DNA of 64,000 nucleotides from Platanthera guangdongensis (taxonomy: Eukaryota; Streptophyta; Magnoliopsida; Asparagales; Orchidaceae): the NCBI GenBank assembly GCA_039583875.1, contig CM077151.1, positions 114,284,609 to 114,348,608 of the forward strand, read 5' to 3'. Position 1 is the first letter of the stretch. The number at the start of each line of letters is the position of its first letter. Of this stretch, positions 44,401-55,662 are shown piece by piece. The translations under genes were made by a program, and so were the position numbers. Under the pieces are notes generated by a model. It had not been told where the DNA came from, made no database searches, and saw only the letters and a list, made by a program, of their open reading frames with translations.

Positions 44401-45758
44401 TTACGGATAGAAACGTTTCAAGTCATCACCGCTCCAGGTGTGACTTAGGGTCTCACCCTCCACATTCCGGAACCCTCCACATTCCGGAGACGGTACCCTC
44501 CTGACCTTAGAGCCTCCCCATTCCACAATGTACGGGCCTTCCCAGTTGGGGTTTAGCTTCCCTATTGCGACTGACCTTCCTGCCGCATCCACCTTCTTTA
44601 GGACCAAATCCCCTTCCGCGAACTGTTTGACCCTGACGTGCTTGTCAAAGTACTTAGCCATTCTTCTTTTTACTTCTTCCCTTCGGATGACAGAGAGGTC
44701 ACGCAGCTCCTCCACCATGTCGAGGGAGAGCCGCAGCTCCTCGTTTTCAGCTTGCCATTCTTCTCTGCCTGCCTCTGTCTCGACCACTCGAGGCGTTCAG
44801 ACCTCGAACTCTATGGGAAGCACTCCCTCACATTCATGGGAGAGCTTGAAGGCGGTGTCCTCTGTGACCGTGTTGAGAGTGGTTCTCAGGGCCCAGAGAA
44901 CCGAAGGAAGCTGCTCCACCCAGCTACCCTTCAAATTTCCACTTTCTTTTAAGGAGGTTCACGATGATCTTGTTTGTCGCCTCCACCTGCCCGTTGCTCC
45001 TGAGATGGTGGACTGAGGCAAACCTGAGGTCAATCCTGAGCTGCACGCAAAAACTGATGAACTCTGCATTGGCAAATTGAGGCCCATTATCCGTGACGAT
45101 GGCCTGTGGCAACCCATACCGGCAGATGATCTTCCCCCAAACAAAGTTCCTGATAACTTGGGAGGTCACCTTGGTTAGGGCCTTCACTTCCAACCACTTA
45201 GAAAAATAATCTATCATGACCAGCAAAAATCTCCTATACCCGCTGGCCTTGGGGAAAGGTCCTACCAAATCCATCCCCCAAATAGCGAAAGGCCTGGGGG
45301 CTGTGATACTCCTGAGCCCCCTGAGCCGGTTGAAGTTGAAGGAGGGCAAATAGCTGGCACTTGTGACATTTCCTTGTGAATTCCGCGACATCCCGGCCTA
45401 GGGTCGGCCAGAAGTATCCTTGCCGGACTATTCTCCCCTCCAAAGTTCTGCTCCTCGAGTGGCTTCCACACTCTCCTGAGTGGACTTCCTCCAAAACTCT
45501 CTGGACCTCCCTCTCGGCCACACATCGTGCCAGCATCCCCGAGAGGGTCTTCCTGTACAACTGCCCGTCACGCATGGGATAATACACCGACTTGTGCTTG
45601 AACTTCTTCTTGTCCGTCTCTTCCGGGAACTCCCCCGTGGATATGAATGTTGCGAAAAGGTCCATCCACGAGGGGTGTTGGTCCACCTCCATCAGCTCTC
45701 CTTCTTGGATGGACGGGCGAAACAAGTCGTTGATGGTACCCCCCACCCGGGGACCATA
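44401..45758 (-). pseudogene. G3 integrase
   Basis: 45746-45234: zinc-binding domain (VHSGECGSHSRSRTLEGRIV; CHKCQLFALLQ). 45391-44924: catalytic core with MDLVGPFPKASGYRRFLLVM, IVTDNGPQFANAEF and SNGQVEATNK, giving D, D and E. 44787-44401: GPY/F-like C-terminus (GKLNPNWEGPYIVEWG) ending HTWSGDDLKRFYP. A short duplication (CCTCCACATTCCGGA) near 44457-44488 disturbs the end. The frames overlap but differ. The C2 insertion lies just upstream. Confidence 0.84.
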
Positions 45759-46833
45759 TGTTGGGTTTCTCTATGAGGATGGCACAACACTTGTGCACGC
45801 AGCGGAAGAATAAAACCATCAAGAAAACCCAAAAGAGATGGGATCGGACCATGGTTGTTGAATCAAGAAGTTAACATACAACTAGGCAAAAATTACCTCG
45901 GTGGCGTTGAGTCACAACTCAACGGAGATGCTCCAAGCTTCGTCTTCTTGCTGGTGGCGAGTTCTACGTGGAATGATATCCACGACTCTGCAGAAATCCA
46001 CACGAGCGGGAGAACACCGATCTTTCCGTCGCACGGAAAATCGGGAAGGACAAAGACCGCACCTTGCTTCTTCACGGACTGCTAGGTCCGCGCCAGGAGG
46101 AGCAACACCAGCGACGATCGCCGGAGAGGAGGAGGTCGAAGAAGCAAGCTCGGCGGCGGAACGATTCCGTCGGCTGGATTCGGGATCGGCGGAACGAACG
46201 GCGAACGGTTTCGTCTCGATTCCGATTGATCAGCAAGCCCCTTTCCCGAAAACCCTAAGTGTATATTTATACCAAAGGCATAAATAGACTTAGGAATATC
46301 GCTATCCGCAGACCACCCCGAAAACTAGGTTCCAAAATCGGCGAGAATCAGTCGGCCAGAATCGGCGAGAATCGGTCGGCGAGAATCAGAGCAATACTCG
46401 ACGATTCTCGTTGATCGTCGAGCCGCGGTCGACGATACTCGACGATTCTCGTCGATCGTCGAGCCGCGGTCGACGATACTCGACGATTCTCGTCGATCGT
46501 CGAGCCGCGGTCGACGATACTCGACGATTCTCGTCGATCGTCGAGCCGCGGTCGACGATCGACGATCGTCGATCCGAGCCGCGGTCGACGATCGTCGACC
46601 TTCGGTCGACTATCCTTACCAATCCTTCAAGGCAACACTTTGCCCAACCCGACGATCCTTTAAGGCAACACTTTGCCCATAACCCCATTCAGGTCGGTGA
46701 TTGATAACTTTTACCAACACAGTCAATCATCCAACTTCTCCACATCTCTTATGTGCGACCCTGCAGGCTCATATCGCGTTGGCAGTGAGATTACATGTTT
46801 GACCACTTCTAGATCACCATGGTAACTCCAACA
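45759..46833 (-). repeat. C2 3' LTR
   Basis: 1075 bp, TGTTGGG...CTCCAACA. It contains four copies of a 41-bp palindrome-rich unit starting at 46400, 46441, 46482 and 46523. The adjacent purine-rich AAGTGGGAGTC (minus strand, 46834-46846) is the polypurine tract. Confidence 0.95.
46396..46616. repeat. 41-bp palindrome-rich tandem repeat, C2 3' LTR
   Basis: The unit includes GACGATTCTCGTCGATCGTC and GAGCCGCGGTCGACGATACTC. Four copies, followed by a shuffled GATCGTCGATCC tail. The partner LTR has five copies and lacks the tail. Confidence 0.93.
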
Positions 46834-47803
46834 GACTCCCACTTGATCTTGAAAGTATCAAACCAAAAACCTCACAAACAATGAGCGGCATCTAGCAATG
46901 CATCATTGCTCCCCAAGCAATAAGAGTTTATAACTCATAAGCCTTTATGACCAATGTATCAGCGTTGTCTTTGTCCATTTGTCCCTTACATCCGGAAAGA
47001 ACTAGAGGCATGGACCGTGTCACCCTCGTAACAGCTCAATCCAAGTTTCTTGATCCAGGACGGACTTCCAGAGAATGGTGAGTCCAATATCACATATTGA
47101 CTCAACCAAGCATGACCATGCATTTCTCAGTCCAGTTCCATTAAGGGGTCCATGGATGCAACTCCTGTCATACAGGAGGACAAATCCCATATCTGCTCAC
47201 ACACAAACACCCAAATGATTCGTAACATGCCCAACAACCACTCCTTATCATCAACCTTTCTCAAGGAAGACTTTAGATGACATCAAAGCACGCTCTTCCT
47301 CACTTGATGAATGCTGTGACTTCAGGTCAAAGGACCACAACACTATTGTCAATTGAGACCTACTCGTGACACGATTGGATGACAATCCACAGAGTAGTCT
47401 CAGGTTGGGTCTGTCCAGTACAACTTGTTCACTAACAAGTACGCACATGATGACTTGATATCACAATATCATGACCTGTGAGAACCGGTCATCAGTCAAC
47501 GCACGTGCTAGTCTTCATGTACCATCATCACCCTTAGCTTCTATGATGATACTCGACCAGGGACCTTTCAAGAATGAAGCTTCAAATAAATCATAGGCTC
47601 TCACATTCAAGTCACGTACTTGATGTCCCATGAAAGCGAACATTCTAAGGGTATCTATTATGTTAATATTTAACTATCATATATGAAAATACCATAATAA
47701 AAGAACTTGCCATTAATTATAAGAGAAAAACTAGGTACACTATTCATCATATGAACAAATGGCCAACAAAATACATGTTTACATGCAATCCACAAGATTC
47801 TCA
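46834..47803 (-). other. C2 3' untranslated region
   Basis: About 970 bases between the polyprotein stop and the 3' LTR. I see no open frame of interest on either strand. It ends in the polypurine tract. Confidence 0.7.
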
Positions 47804-50800
47804 CTAGAGTTGATCATTTAGGTATCGTATACCCATCGATCTAGTATGACCATCATGCTTTTTCTGCGCGAGAGGCTTTGTCAGTGGATCCGCAATATTC
47901 TCCTCAGTCGGCACTTTGCAAATGTTCACATCTCCTCGTTCGACAATCTCACGAATAAGATGAAACCGCCGAAGTATGTGCTTGGAGCGCTGATGGGATC
48001 TAGGTTCCTTAGATTGTGCAATTGCACCATTGTTATCACAGTAGAGAACTACGGGACCAACAATGCTAGGAACTACATCAAGCTCGCCGATGAATTTCCT
48101 AATCCATACAGCCTCCTTCGCCGCATTAGCTGCGGCGATATACTCGGCCTCTGTTGTAGAATCAACAACTGTCTCTTGCTTGGAACTCTTCCAGCTCACA
48201 GCTCCTCCATTCAGGCAAAACACAAAACCTGACTGAGATTTGGAGTCGTCTCTATCAGTTTGGAAGCTAGCATCCGTGTAACCACTTACAACGAGCTCTT
48301 CCTCTCCACCATACACCAAGAACACATCCTTAGTCCTTCTCAAGTACTTCAGGACATTCTTGACTGCAATCCAGTGACACTCACCGGGGTCTGACTGATA
48401 CCTGCTAGTCATGCTCAAAGCAAAGGAGACGTCGGGTCGAGTACATAACATCGCGTACATGATTGATTCAATTGCCGAAGCATATGAAATCAACTTCATG
48501 CGGTCATTATCTTCACAAGACTTTGGACACTGGTCTTTAGAGAGATTCACACCATGAGACATGGGCAAAAATCCTTTCTTGGACTCAAGCATGTTGAACC
48601 GCTTCAACACCTTTTCGATGTACGTACTCTGGGTCAAACCCAGCAACTTCTTCGATCTATCTCTATAGATCTTAATACCAAGTATATAAGTCGCTTCACC
48701 CAAATCCTTCATTGAAAAGCAGTTCCCTAGGTTGTTCTTAACAACTTTCAGGGTAGGAATGTCATTCCCAATCAACAGTATGTCATCTACATACAATATC
48801 AGGAAGATAACAATGCTCCCACTGATTCGCTTGTAAACACATGGCTCATCTTCATTCTTGATGAAATCAAACTCTTTGATTTTCTCATCAAAACGAAGAT
48901 TCCAACTTCGAGAGGCCTGTTTCAGTCCATAGATGGACTTATTCAGCTTGCATATTTTAGTGGCTTCATCTGGGGATACAAAACCCTTGGGCTGTGTCAT
49001 ATACACTTCCTCAAGGAGGTTTCCATTAAGGAAAGCCGTTTTGACATCCATCTGCCAGATCTCGTAGTCATAATACGCAGCAATAGCAAATAATATCCTT
49101 ATGGACTTTATCATGGCAACAGGGGAAAAAGTCTCATCATAGTCAATACCATGAATTTGCTTGAAACCCTTAGCCACCAGTCGCCCTTTGAATGTTTGTA
49201 CATTCCCATCCATGTCGGTCTTCTTCTTGAAGACCCACTTGCACCCTATGGGTCGTACCCCTTCAGGTGGTTCCACCAAGTTCCAAACTTGGTTTGCATA
49301 CATGGAGTCCATTTCGGATTTCATAGCCTCAAGCCATTTGTCGGAGTCCGGTCCATTCATAGCCTCTTGGTAGGTTGCTGGTTCATCATCATGATCCATA
49401 AGCAACACATTACCTATTTGAGACACGAGAAATCCATATCTCTCAGGCTCAAACCTCGGTCTACCAGATCTACGTAGGACTTGTGTTCCCTGAGCAGGTT
49501 CTCTAGCTACAACATCTTGTAGTCCTGTCTCAGAATCCAATTCCGGTTCATTCATTACATGTGGTTCTTGAACTTCTTCAAGCTCTACCTTTTCAGTCTT
49601 TCTTGATAAGAACTCTTTCTCCAAGAAGACACCAGTCCTTGCGACAAACACTTTGCCCTCAGACGGTAGGTAAAAGTAATACCCTTTCGTTTCCTTAGGA
49701 TATCCCAGCAGATAACATTTATCCGATTTGGGTTCCAGCTTGTCAGACATTTGACGTCTCACGTATGCCTCACAGCCCCAAATTTTAATGAACGACATAC
49801 TAGAACGCTTCTCAGTCCATATTTCATATGGTGTCTTCAGAACCGTTTTCGTTGGAGCGCGATTCAATGTCATTGCAGCAGTCTCTAAAGCAAAACCCCA
49901 AAAGGAAACAGGCAAGTCTGCATGACTCATCATCGAACGTACCATGTCTAACAGAGTACGATTTCTCCTCTCAGACACACCATTATGTTGTGGTGTTCTA
50001 GGTGGAGTGAGCTGTGATACAATACCACACTCTTTCAGATGATCACGGAACTCATGACTCAGGTATTCGCCACCTCGATCAGATCGGAGTGCTTTAACCC
50101 TTTTACCCAACTGGTTTTCTACTTCATTTTTGAACTCTTTGAACTTTTCAAAGGTCTCGGATTTGCACTTTATAAGATACACATATCCGTATCTACTGAA
50201 ATCATCAGTAAATGTAACAAAGTAGAAATACCCACCTCTAGCCATGGAACTCATGGGTCCGCATACATCACTATGTACAACACCCAAGAGATCCTCAGCC
50301 CTCTCAGTATAACCAGTGAAAGGAGCTTTAGTCATCTTGCCTAACAAACAAGATTCACATCGCTCAAATGATTCATAATCAAATGAGTCCAAAAGTCCAT
50401 CTCTATGGAGCTTGGATATGCGCTTCTCGTTGATATGGCCCAAACGACAATGCCAGAGAAATGTAGGGTTCGAGTCATTTGTTCTTAGTCTTTTATTATT
50501 TTCTACATTACAGATCAGATGGTTCAAGTTCAAAACATAAAGACCATTAAACAATTGGGCTACAGCATAACAAACATCATTCTTAAATATAGAACAACAG
50601 TTGTTCTTAATTATAAAAGAAAATCCAATCATGTCCAAACATGAAATAGATATAATGTTTCTAGTTATAGCCGGAACAAAATAACAATTATCTAGTTCTA
50701 TTACAAGCCCACTGGGCAAAGAAAGACGGTCAACCCCTACGGCTACAGCAGCAACTCTTGCTCCATTGCCGACGCGGAGGTCCACCTCCCCTTTACTCAG

Positions 50801-51763
50801 CAATCTTCTCCTTCCCAGTTCCTGCACATTTGTACAAATGTGAGAACCACATCCGGTATCCAATACCCAAGATGAAGGAGCAGAAAGGTTTATCTCTATA
50901 ACATGAACATTTGAAGCGGAAGTCATACCTCCCTTCATTTTCTGCAGACCTTCCATGTACGAAGGACAGTTCCTCCTCCAATGACCAGCCTTGCCACAGT
51001 GGTGGCAATTCCCTTCCTTCACCGTACTTTTCTTTTTCATCAGTGCTGAAGACTTGGGCTCAAGGTATGACTTAGGTCCCACCTTCGTCTTCTTAGAGCC
51101 CTTGGCCTTGCCCTTGCCCTTATGCACCATCAGTATGGGGCTGGCAGACTTGGCCTTCTTCATATTGATTTCGGCAGTTCTCAACATGCCTAGGAGTTCG
51201 GGCAGTGTCTTGTCTATTTCATTCATGTTGTAGTTCAAGACGAACTGCTCATAACTGTCCGGCAACGATTGCAGGATCAGATCTGTGGCCAACTCTTGAC
51301 CAAGAGGAAAACCCAGCCTTTCAAGGTTCTCTATATACCCAATCATCTTGAGTACGTGAGTCCCTACTGAGTCTCGAACTCCCATCTTGCACTGAAACAA
51401 CGCTTTTGTGACGTCGAACCTCTCTTGACGAGCCTGCCCTTGAAACATTTTCTTGAGATGCTCGTCAATCTCCTTGCACCCCATGTTCTCATGTTGCTTC
51501 TGAAGCTCAGAGTTCATAGTGACAAGCATAAGACATTCGACATCTAAAGCATCATCAGTATACTTCTTATAAGTATCCTTCTCAGCACGGGAAGAGTTCC
51601 CGGTCGGCACCTCGGGGGCTACTTCTTCCAAGACATAGAGCTTTCGCTCTTGTCTGAGAACAATTCTCAGGTTCCTATACCAGTCCACGTAATTTGTCCC
51701 ACTGAGCTTATCCTTCTCAAGGATGGCTCTCAGAGACAAAGTGGAGTGTGAAACACTTGCCAT
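47804..51763 (-). CDS. C2 copia Gag-Pol polyprotein, 1319 aa
   Basis: A single frame from ATG 51763 encoding all enzymes for replication and integration. Gag: residues 1-240 (UBN2-like, LSGTNYVDWYRNLRIVL). Zinc knuckle: C253-X2-C256-X4-H261-X4-C266. Protease: D302 in VLDTGCGSHI. Integrase: H438, H443, C469, C472 zinc site, then D499, D562 and E598 (35 residues between the last two, DD35E). RT: D906 in QMDVKTAF and YVDD at 991-994. RNase H: D1164, E1207, D1243. The copia order, integrase before RT, is clear. Length is normal for the superfamily and no catalytic residue appears lost. I do not assign a lineage with confidence. Usually the polyprotein is self-cleaved and acts in cytoplasmic virus-like particles and then the nucleus. 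Confidence 0.97.
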   Translation of the reverse strand: MASVSHSTLSLRAILEKDKLSGTNYVDWYRNLRIVLRQERKLYVLEEVAPEVPTGNSSRAEKDTYKKYTDDALDVECLMLVTMNSELQKQHENMGCKEIDEHLKKMFQGQARQERFDVTKALFQCKMGVRDSVGTHVLKMIGYIENLERLGFPLGQELATDLILQSLPDSYEQFVLNYNMNEIDKTLPELLGMLRTAEINMKKAKSASPILMVHKGKGKAKGSKKTKVGPKSYLEPKSSALMKKKSTVKEGNCHHCGKAGHWRRNCPSYMEGLQKMKGGMTSASNVHVIEINLSAPSSWVLDTGCGSHICTNVQELGRRRLLSKGEVDLRVGNGARVAAVAVGVDRLSLPSGLVIELDNCYFVPAITRNIISISCLDMIGFSFIIKNNCCSIFKNDVCYAVAQLFNGLYVLNLNHLICNVENNKRLRTNDSNPTFLWHCRLGHINEKRISKLHRDGLLDSFDYESFERCESCLLGKMTKAPFTGYTERAEDLLGVVHSDVCGPMSSMARGGYFYFVTFTDDFSRYGYVYLIKCKSETFEKFKEFKNEVENQLGKRVKALRSDRGGEYLSHEFRDHLKECGIVSQLTPPRTPQHNGVSERRNRTLLDMVRSMMSHADLPVSFWGFALETAAMTLNRAPTKTVLKTPYEIWTEKRSSMSFIKIWGCEAYVRRQMSDKLEPKSDKCYLLGYPKETKGYYFYLPSEGKVFVARTGVFLEKEFLSRKTEKVELEEVQEPHVMNEPELDSETGLQDVVAREPAQGTQVLRRSGRPRFEPERYGFLVSQIGNVLLMDHDDEPATYQEAMNGPDSDKWLEAMKSEMDSMYANQVWNLVEPPEGVRPIGCKWVFKKKTDMDGNVQTFKGRLVAKGFKQIHGIDYDETFSPVAMIKSIRILFAIAAYYDYEIWQMDVKTAFLNGNLLEEVYMTQPKGFVSPDEATKICKLNKSIYGLKQASRSWNLRFDEKIKEFDFIKNEDEPCVYKRISGSIVIFLILYVDDILLIGNDIPTLKVVKNNLGNCFSMKDLGEATYILGIKIYRDRSKKLLGLTQSTYIEKVLKRFNMLESKKGFLPMSHGVNLSKDQCPKSCEDNDRMKLISYASAIESIMYAMLCTRPDVSFALSMTSRYQSDPGECHWIAVKNVLKYLRRTKDVFLVYGGEEELVVSGYTDASFQTDRDDSKSQSGFVFCLNGGAVSWKSSKQETVVDSTTEAEYIAAANAAKEAVWIRKFIGELDVVPSIVGPVVLYCDNNGAIAQSKEPRSHQRSKHILRRFHLIREIVERGDVNICKVPTEENIADPLTKPLAQKKHDGHTRSMGIRYLNDQL

Positions 51764-52723
51764 GGAATTCTACAAGAATTTATGCAGAATAAAATCAGTA
51801 CCAAAATTTCAAATACAATTTATTTTAATTTGGACTTCAATTAAAACACTCCCACTATTTTATTCGAAATGATAGCCCTCACTAACAATTCAGAGAGTTC
51901 ATGCGAGCTACTCTCTTAGTGGACAAGATCCGTATTTCACCAACACAATGAGTCAGCTTTGGCTTTCCTCTCACGATGCGGTTATTTAGGTAGGCAACGC
52001 TTGCCAATTGCATTCTCATGCAATTCTTGTATGGTTGGTGAATTACTCCTTACTCGCATCCATCATATGGTGCATGCTAACCCTATGCCTCTAGGCACTC
52101 AACCTTTGAGGTCGCCTAGTTAAGTTGGACCCGATGTCGACAGTGGGATATCATAATTATCCGCTCGCACCCTTACCAAGATAGATTAATGCACCTTGCT
52201 TTGGCAAGCCCACACTTCATCGATCGAGGCAGGAAGAGTGTCATCCATCGGAAGACATCCAAACACTTAATATTTGAAGAAGGGATTTTGATTATAGGTT
52301 AACAGTTAACCATGATCAACATTTGATCAATGTGCACATCCAAGGAGAAACAAAATTTTTCTAAAACCACATGCATCCCTTATGTGCACCACCTGACACC
52401 ATCAACATTTGATAGAAGGAAGGGCTAAATCTGAACATCCGGAAACTTCCAAATCCTCAGATTTACATGCATTGGACAAAAGCAAAGACAACTCAACTTA
52501 AGGCAGTAGACAAGCTCATCTCTGTATGTTGGATTCAAAATCCAAATCAAAATCGAGGGATGGTTACTGCTAAGGAGACTACAATTTCTAACAATTAGAA
52601 ATTTCCACGAAATCCCAGACGTTCTTTGCGGGGTACCAAGACTAAATCTAGACATTTAGAACACTTCTAAATCCCTAGGTTTACACGCACTGGAATAACA
52701 AAACTTCCAATACAACAATCATG
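51764..52723 (-). other. C2 5' leader
   Basis: About 960 bases between the primer site and the polyprotein ATG, unusually long. No conserved frame seen on either strand. Confidence 0.65.
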
Positions 52724-52747
52724 GCCGAAACCTGGCTCTGATACCAC
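52724..52747 (-). other. C2 primer-binding site, initiator tRNA-Met
   Basis: The minus strand reads TGGTATCAGAGCCAGGTTTC directly after the 5' LTR, an extended match to the complement of the tRNA-iMet 3' end. Confidence 0.93.
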
Positions 52748-53830
52748 TGTTGGGTTTCTGTAAGAGGATGACACAACACTTGTGCACGCAGCGGAAGAAT
52801 AAAACCATCAAGAAAACCCAAAAGAGATGAGATCGGGCCATGGTAGTTGAATCAAGAAGTTAACATACAACTAGGCAAAAATTACCTCGGTGGCGTTGAG
52901 TCACAACTCAACGGAGATGCTCCAAGCTTCGTCTTCTTGCTGGTGGCGAGTTCTACGTGGAATGATATCCACGACTCTGCAGAAATCCACACGAGCGGGA
53001 GAACACCGATCTTTCCGTCGCACGGAAAATCGGGAAGGACAAAGACCGCACCTTGCTTCTCCACGGACTGCTAGGTCCGCGCCAGGAGGAGCAACACCAG
53101 CGACGATCGCCGGAGAGGAGGAGGTCGAGGAAGCGAGCTCGGCGGCGGAACGATTCCGTCGGCTGGATTCGGGATCGGCGGAACGAACGGCGAACAGTTT
53201 CGTCTCGATTCCGATTGATCAGCAAGCCCCTTTCCAGAAAACCCAAAGTGTATATTTATACCAAAGACATAAATAGACTTAGGAATATCGCTATCCGCAG
53301 ACCACCCCAAAAACTAGGTTCCAAAATCGGCGAGAATCAGTCGGCCAGAATCGGCGAGAATCGGTCGGCGAGAATCAGAGCAATACTCGACGATTCTCGT
53401 CGATCGTCGAGCCGCGATCGACGATACTCGACGATTCTCGTCGATCGTCGAGCCGCAGTCGAAGATACTCGACGATTCTCGTCGATCGTCGAGCCGCGGT
53501 CGACGATACTCGACGATTCTCGTCGATCGTCGAGCCGCGGTCGACGATACTCGACGATTCTCGTCGATCGTCGAGCCGCGGTCGACGATCGTCCACCTTC
53601 GGTCGACTATCCTTACCAATCCTTCAAGGCAACACTTTGCCCAACCCGACGATCCTTTAAGGCAACACTTTGCCCATAACCCCATTCAGGTCGGTGATTG
53701 ATAACTTTTACCAACACAGTCAATCATCCAACTTCTCCACATCTCTTATGTGCGACCCTGCAGGCTCATATCGCGTTGACAGTGAGATTACATGTTTGAC
53801 CACTTTTAGATCACCATGGTAACTCCAACA
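52748..53830 (-). repeat. C2 5' LTR
   Basis: 1083 bp; pairs with 45759-46833. It holds five copies of the 41-bp repeat (starting 53389, 53430, 53471, 53512, 53553). A minus-strand TATA-like segment (TATAAATATACAC) lies near 53248-53262. Confidence 0.95.
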
Positions 53831-53835
53831 CCATA

Positions 53836-54870
53836 CTAGGCCAGTTGATCAATATGCTCATTCACCCCCCGCGACACATGTTGGATGGAGAAAGTCTGGA
53901 ACATACCGATGACCCCCTTCACCTTCGTTAAGTATAATTGAAGAGTTGGTTCCCTTGCCTCGAACTTGCCGTTGATCTGGGAGGCTACCACCATGGAGTC
54001 AGTGAGGACCTCCACATCTTGCACCCCCAGCTCCCTGGCCAGGCGCAACCCTGCTATCACGGCCTCATACTCGGTCTGGTTGTTAGTGATGGGGAAGTGC
54101 ACCACCACCGTTTGTTCGATTCTCGTTCCCTGGGGGCTCTCCAAGATCACCCCCACCCCCAGGGAATGTCTTCCCGAAGCGCCATCTACCATCACCCTCC
54201 AGGGAATCGGGCGAGTGAGTTCTGCTTCCGCCACCTCGACCACATAGTCAGCCAGAAAGTCGGCCATCGCCTGGGCCTTGATCGACAGGCGCGGGACGAA
54301 GGAGATATAAAACTCACTCAACTCTACCGACCACTTGGCCAACCTGCTGGAATTCTCCACCCCCTCGAAGATGTTGCGGAGGGGGTGGTCAGTCACCACT
54401 CGGATGGAGTGTGCCTGGAAATAGGGTCGGAGCTTCCGAGCCGAGATGACCAGAGCGAAGGCCAGCTTCTCTAAGATGGGATTACGAAGCTCTGCCTTCC
54501 TCAAGACCCGACTTACGTAATATATGGGCAGCTGCTTCTTCCCCTCTTCCCGAACCAAGACGGAGCTCAAGGCCTCTGCTCCGACCCCGAGATACAATGA
54601 CAGGTTCTCCCCTCCTTCGGCCCTTGTAGCAGGGGGGCTTGAGTTAACTGCCTCTTCAAGGCCTGGAACGCCTCGTCGCATTCCCCAGTCCACTCGAACT
54701 TCTTGCCTCCCCTCAACTCTTTGAAGAAGGGAGAGCACTTCTCCCCAACCCGGGAAAAGAACCTGCTCAGCCCTGCCAACATCCCTGTCAGTCGCTGGCT
54801 GCACCTCCTTAGCATTCCGAGGCAACCCCAATTCCATGATCGCCTTGACCTTGTCGGGATTCAGCTCCAC
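53836..54870 (-). pseudogene. G3 RT end and dual RNase H
   Basis: One open frame of about 344 codons covering the RT connection, canonical RNase H (LPIYYVSRVLRKAELRNP; ILEKLAFALVISARKLRPYF; VVTDHPLRNIF) and the second RNase H (WRVMVDGASGRHSLGVGVIL; FPITNNQTEYEAVIAGLRLA; VEVLTDSMVVASQINGKF). The second module has D, E and D residues in the expected order. It ends at the C2 insertion (RGVNEHIDQLA). Frame damage is upstream, around 54780-54830. Confidence 0.86.
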
Positions 54871-54930
54871 CCCCGCAGGGGTGAGAAGGTGGCCTAAGAA
54901 CTTGCCCCTGCTGGCCCCGAAGACACACTT

Positions 54931-55662
54931 CTAGAGGTTCAACCTCATCTTGTATTTGCGCAGGGTGCCGAAGGTCTTCTCTAGGTCCTGAAGGTGGGAG
55001 TCCACCCCTCGGCTCTTGATCATCAGGTCATCCACATACACCTCAAGATTCCTCCCCTTCTGCTCCTGGAAGACCCAATCCATCATCTTTTGGTATGTTG
55101 CCCCTGCATTTTTCGGCCCAAAAAGCATCATCTTGTAGCAGTAGCACCAATCCCCAGTGATGAAAGAGACATCTTTTACATCAGGGGGATGCATCCTGAT
55201 CTGGTGGTAACCTGAAAATGTATCTAGAAAACTCATTACAGGAAAACAGACGGCTGAGTCAACCAGCGCGTCGATTCGGGGCAAAAGGTAACAATCTTTG
55301 GGACATAATTTATTAAGCAAAAAAAAATCAACACACATTCTCCACCGACCGTCTCCCTTTTTTACTAGGACTACATTGGATACCCAGTTGGGGTATTAAA
55401 TTTCAGATACAAAGCCAACCTTCAGAAGCTTGGCCACCTCCTCCCTGATGGGCTCGACCAGCTTGTCCGCGATGGACCTCTTCTTCTGTTGGATGGGGCG
55501 AACGTCTGGGTCCAGGGTGAGGTGGTGGCATGCAACGCCCGCATCGATCCCTGACATCTCCGCTGCGCTCCAAGAGAAGATGCCCACGTTCTTCTGGATG
55601 CATGCCAGCATCCGCTCCTGGTCCGCCGGGGTCAGCCCCCCGCTGACGCGCACCTTCTCCAC
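54931..55662 (-). pseudogene. G3 reverse transcriptase
   Basis: 55662-55396: DKLVEPIREEVAKLLKVGFV. 55338-54931: MCVDFFLLNKLCPKDCYLLP, MSFLDTFSGYHQIRMHPPD, GATYQKMMDWVFQEQ and LEVYVDDLMIKSRG, with the YVDD active site intact. A stop near 55395 and another near 54930 break the frame. Confidence 0.85.

Larger units (their letters stand above)
45759..53830 (-). mobile_element. C2: intact Ty1/copia retrotransposon, TSD CCATA
   Basis: 8072 bp, with LTRs 45759-46833 and 52748-53830 and perfect CCATA duplications at 45754-45758 and 53831-53835. It has an initiator-Met primer site and an uninterrupted polyprotein frame. The insertion splits G3 between its second RNase H and its integrase; the two G3 flanks rejoin in the coding context. 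By eye the LTRs differ at roughly 15-20 positions plus repeat copy number, so the insertion is recent but not brand new. This is the only fully coding-competent element in the window. Confidence 0.95.

Noticed and set aside
47846..50344. Plus-strand ORFs opposite the C2 polyprotein
   Set aside because: Shadows of a long intact minus-strand coding frame.
46386..53685. Arg/Asp/Ser-rich ORFs in the C2 LTRs, and a CRISPR-like appearance of the 41-bp repeats
   Set aside because: Direct tandem repeats without unique spacers, in a plant LTR; the ORFs are translations of the repeat.
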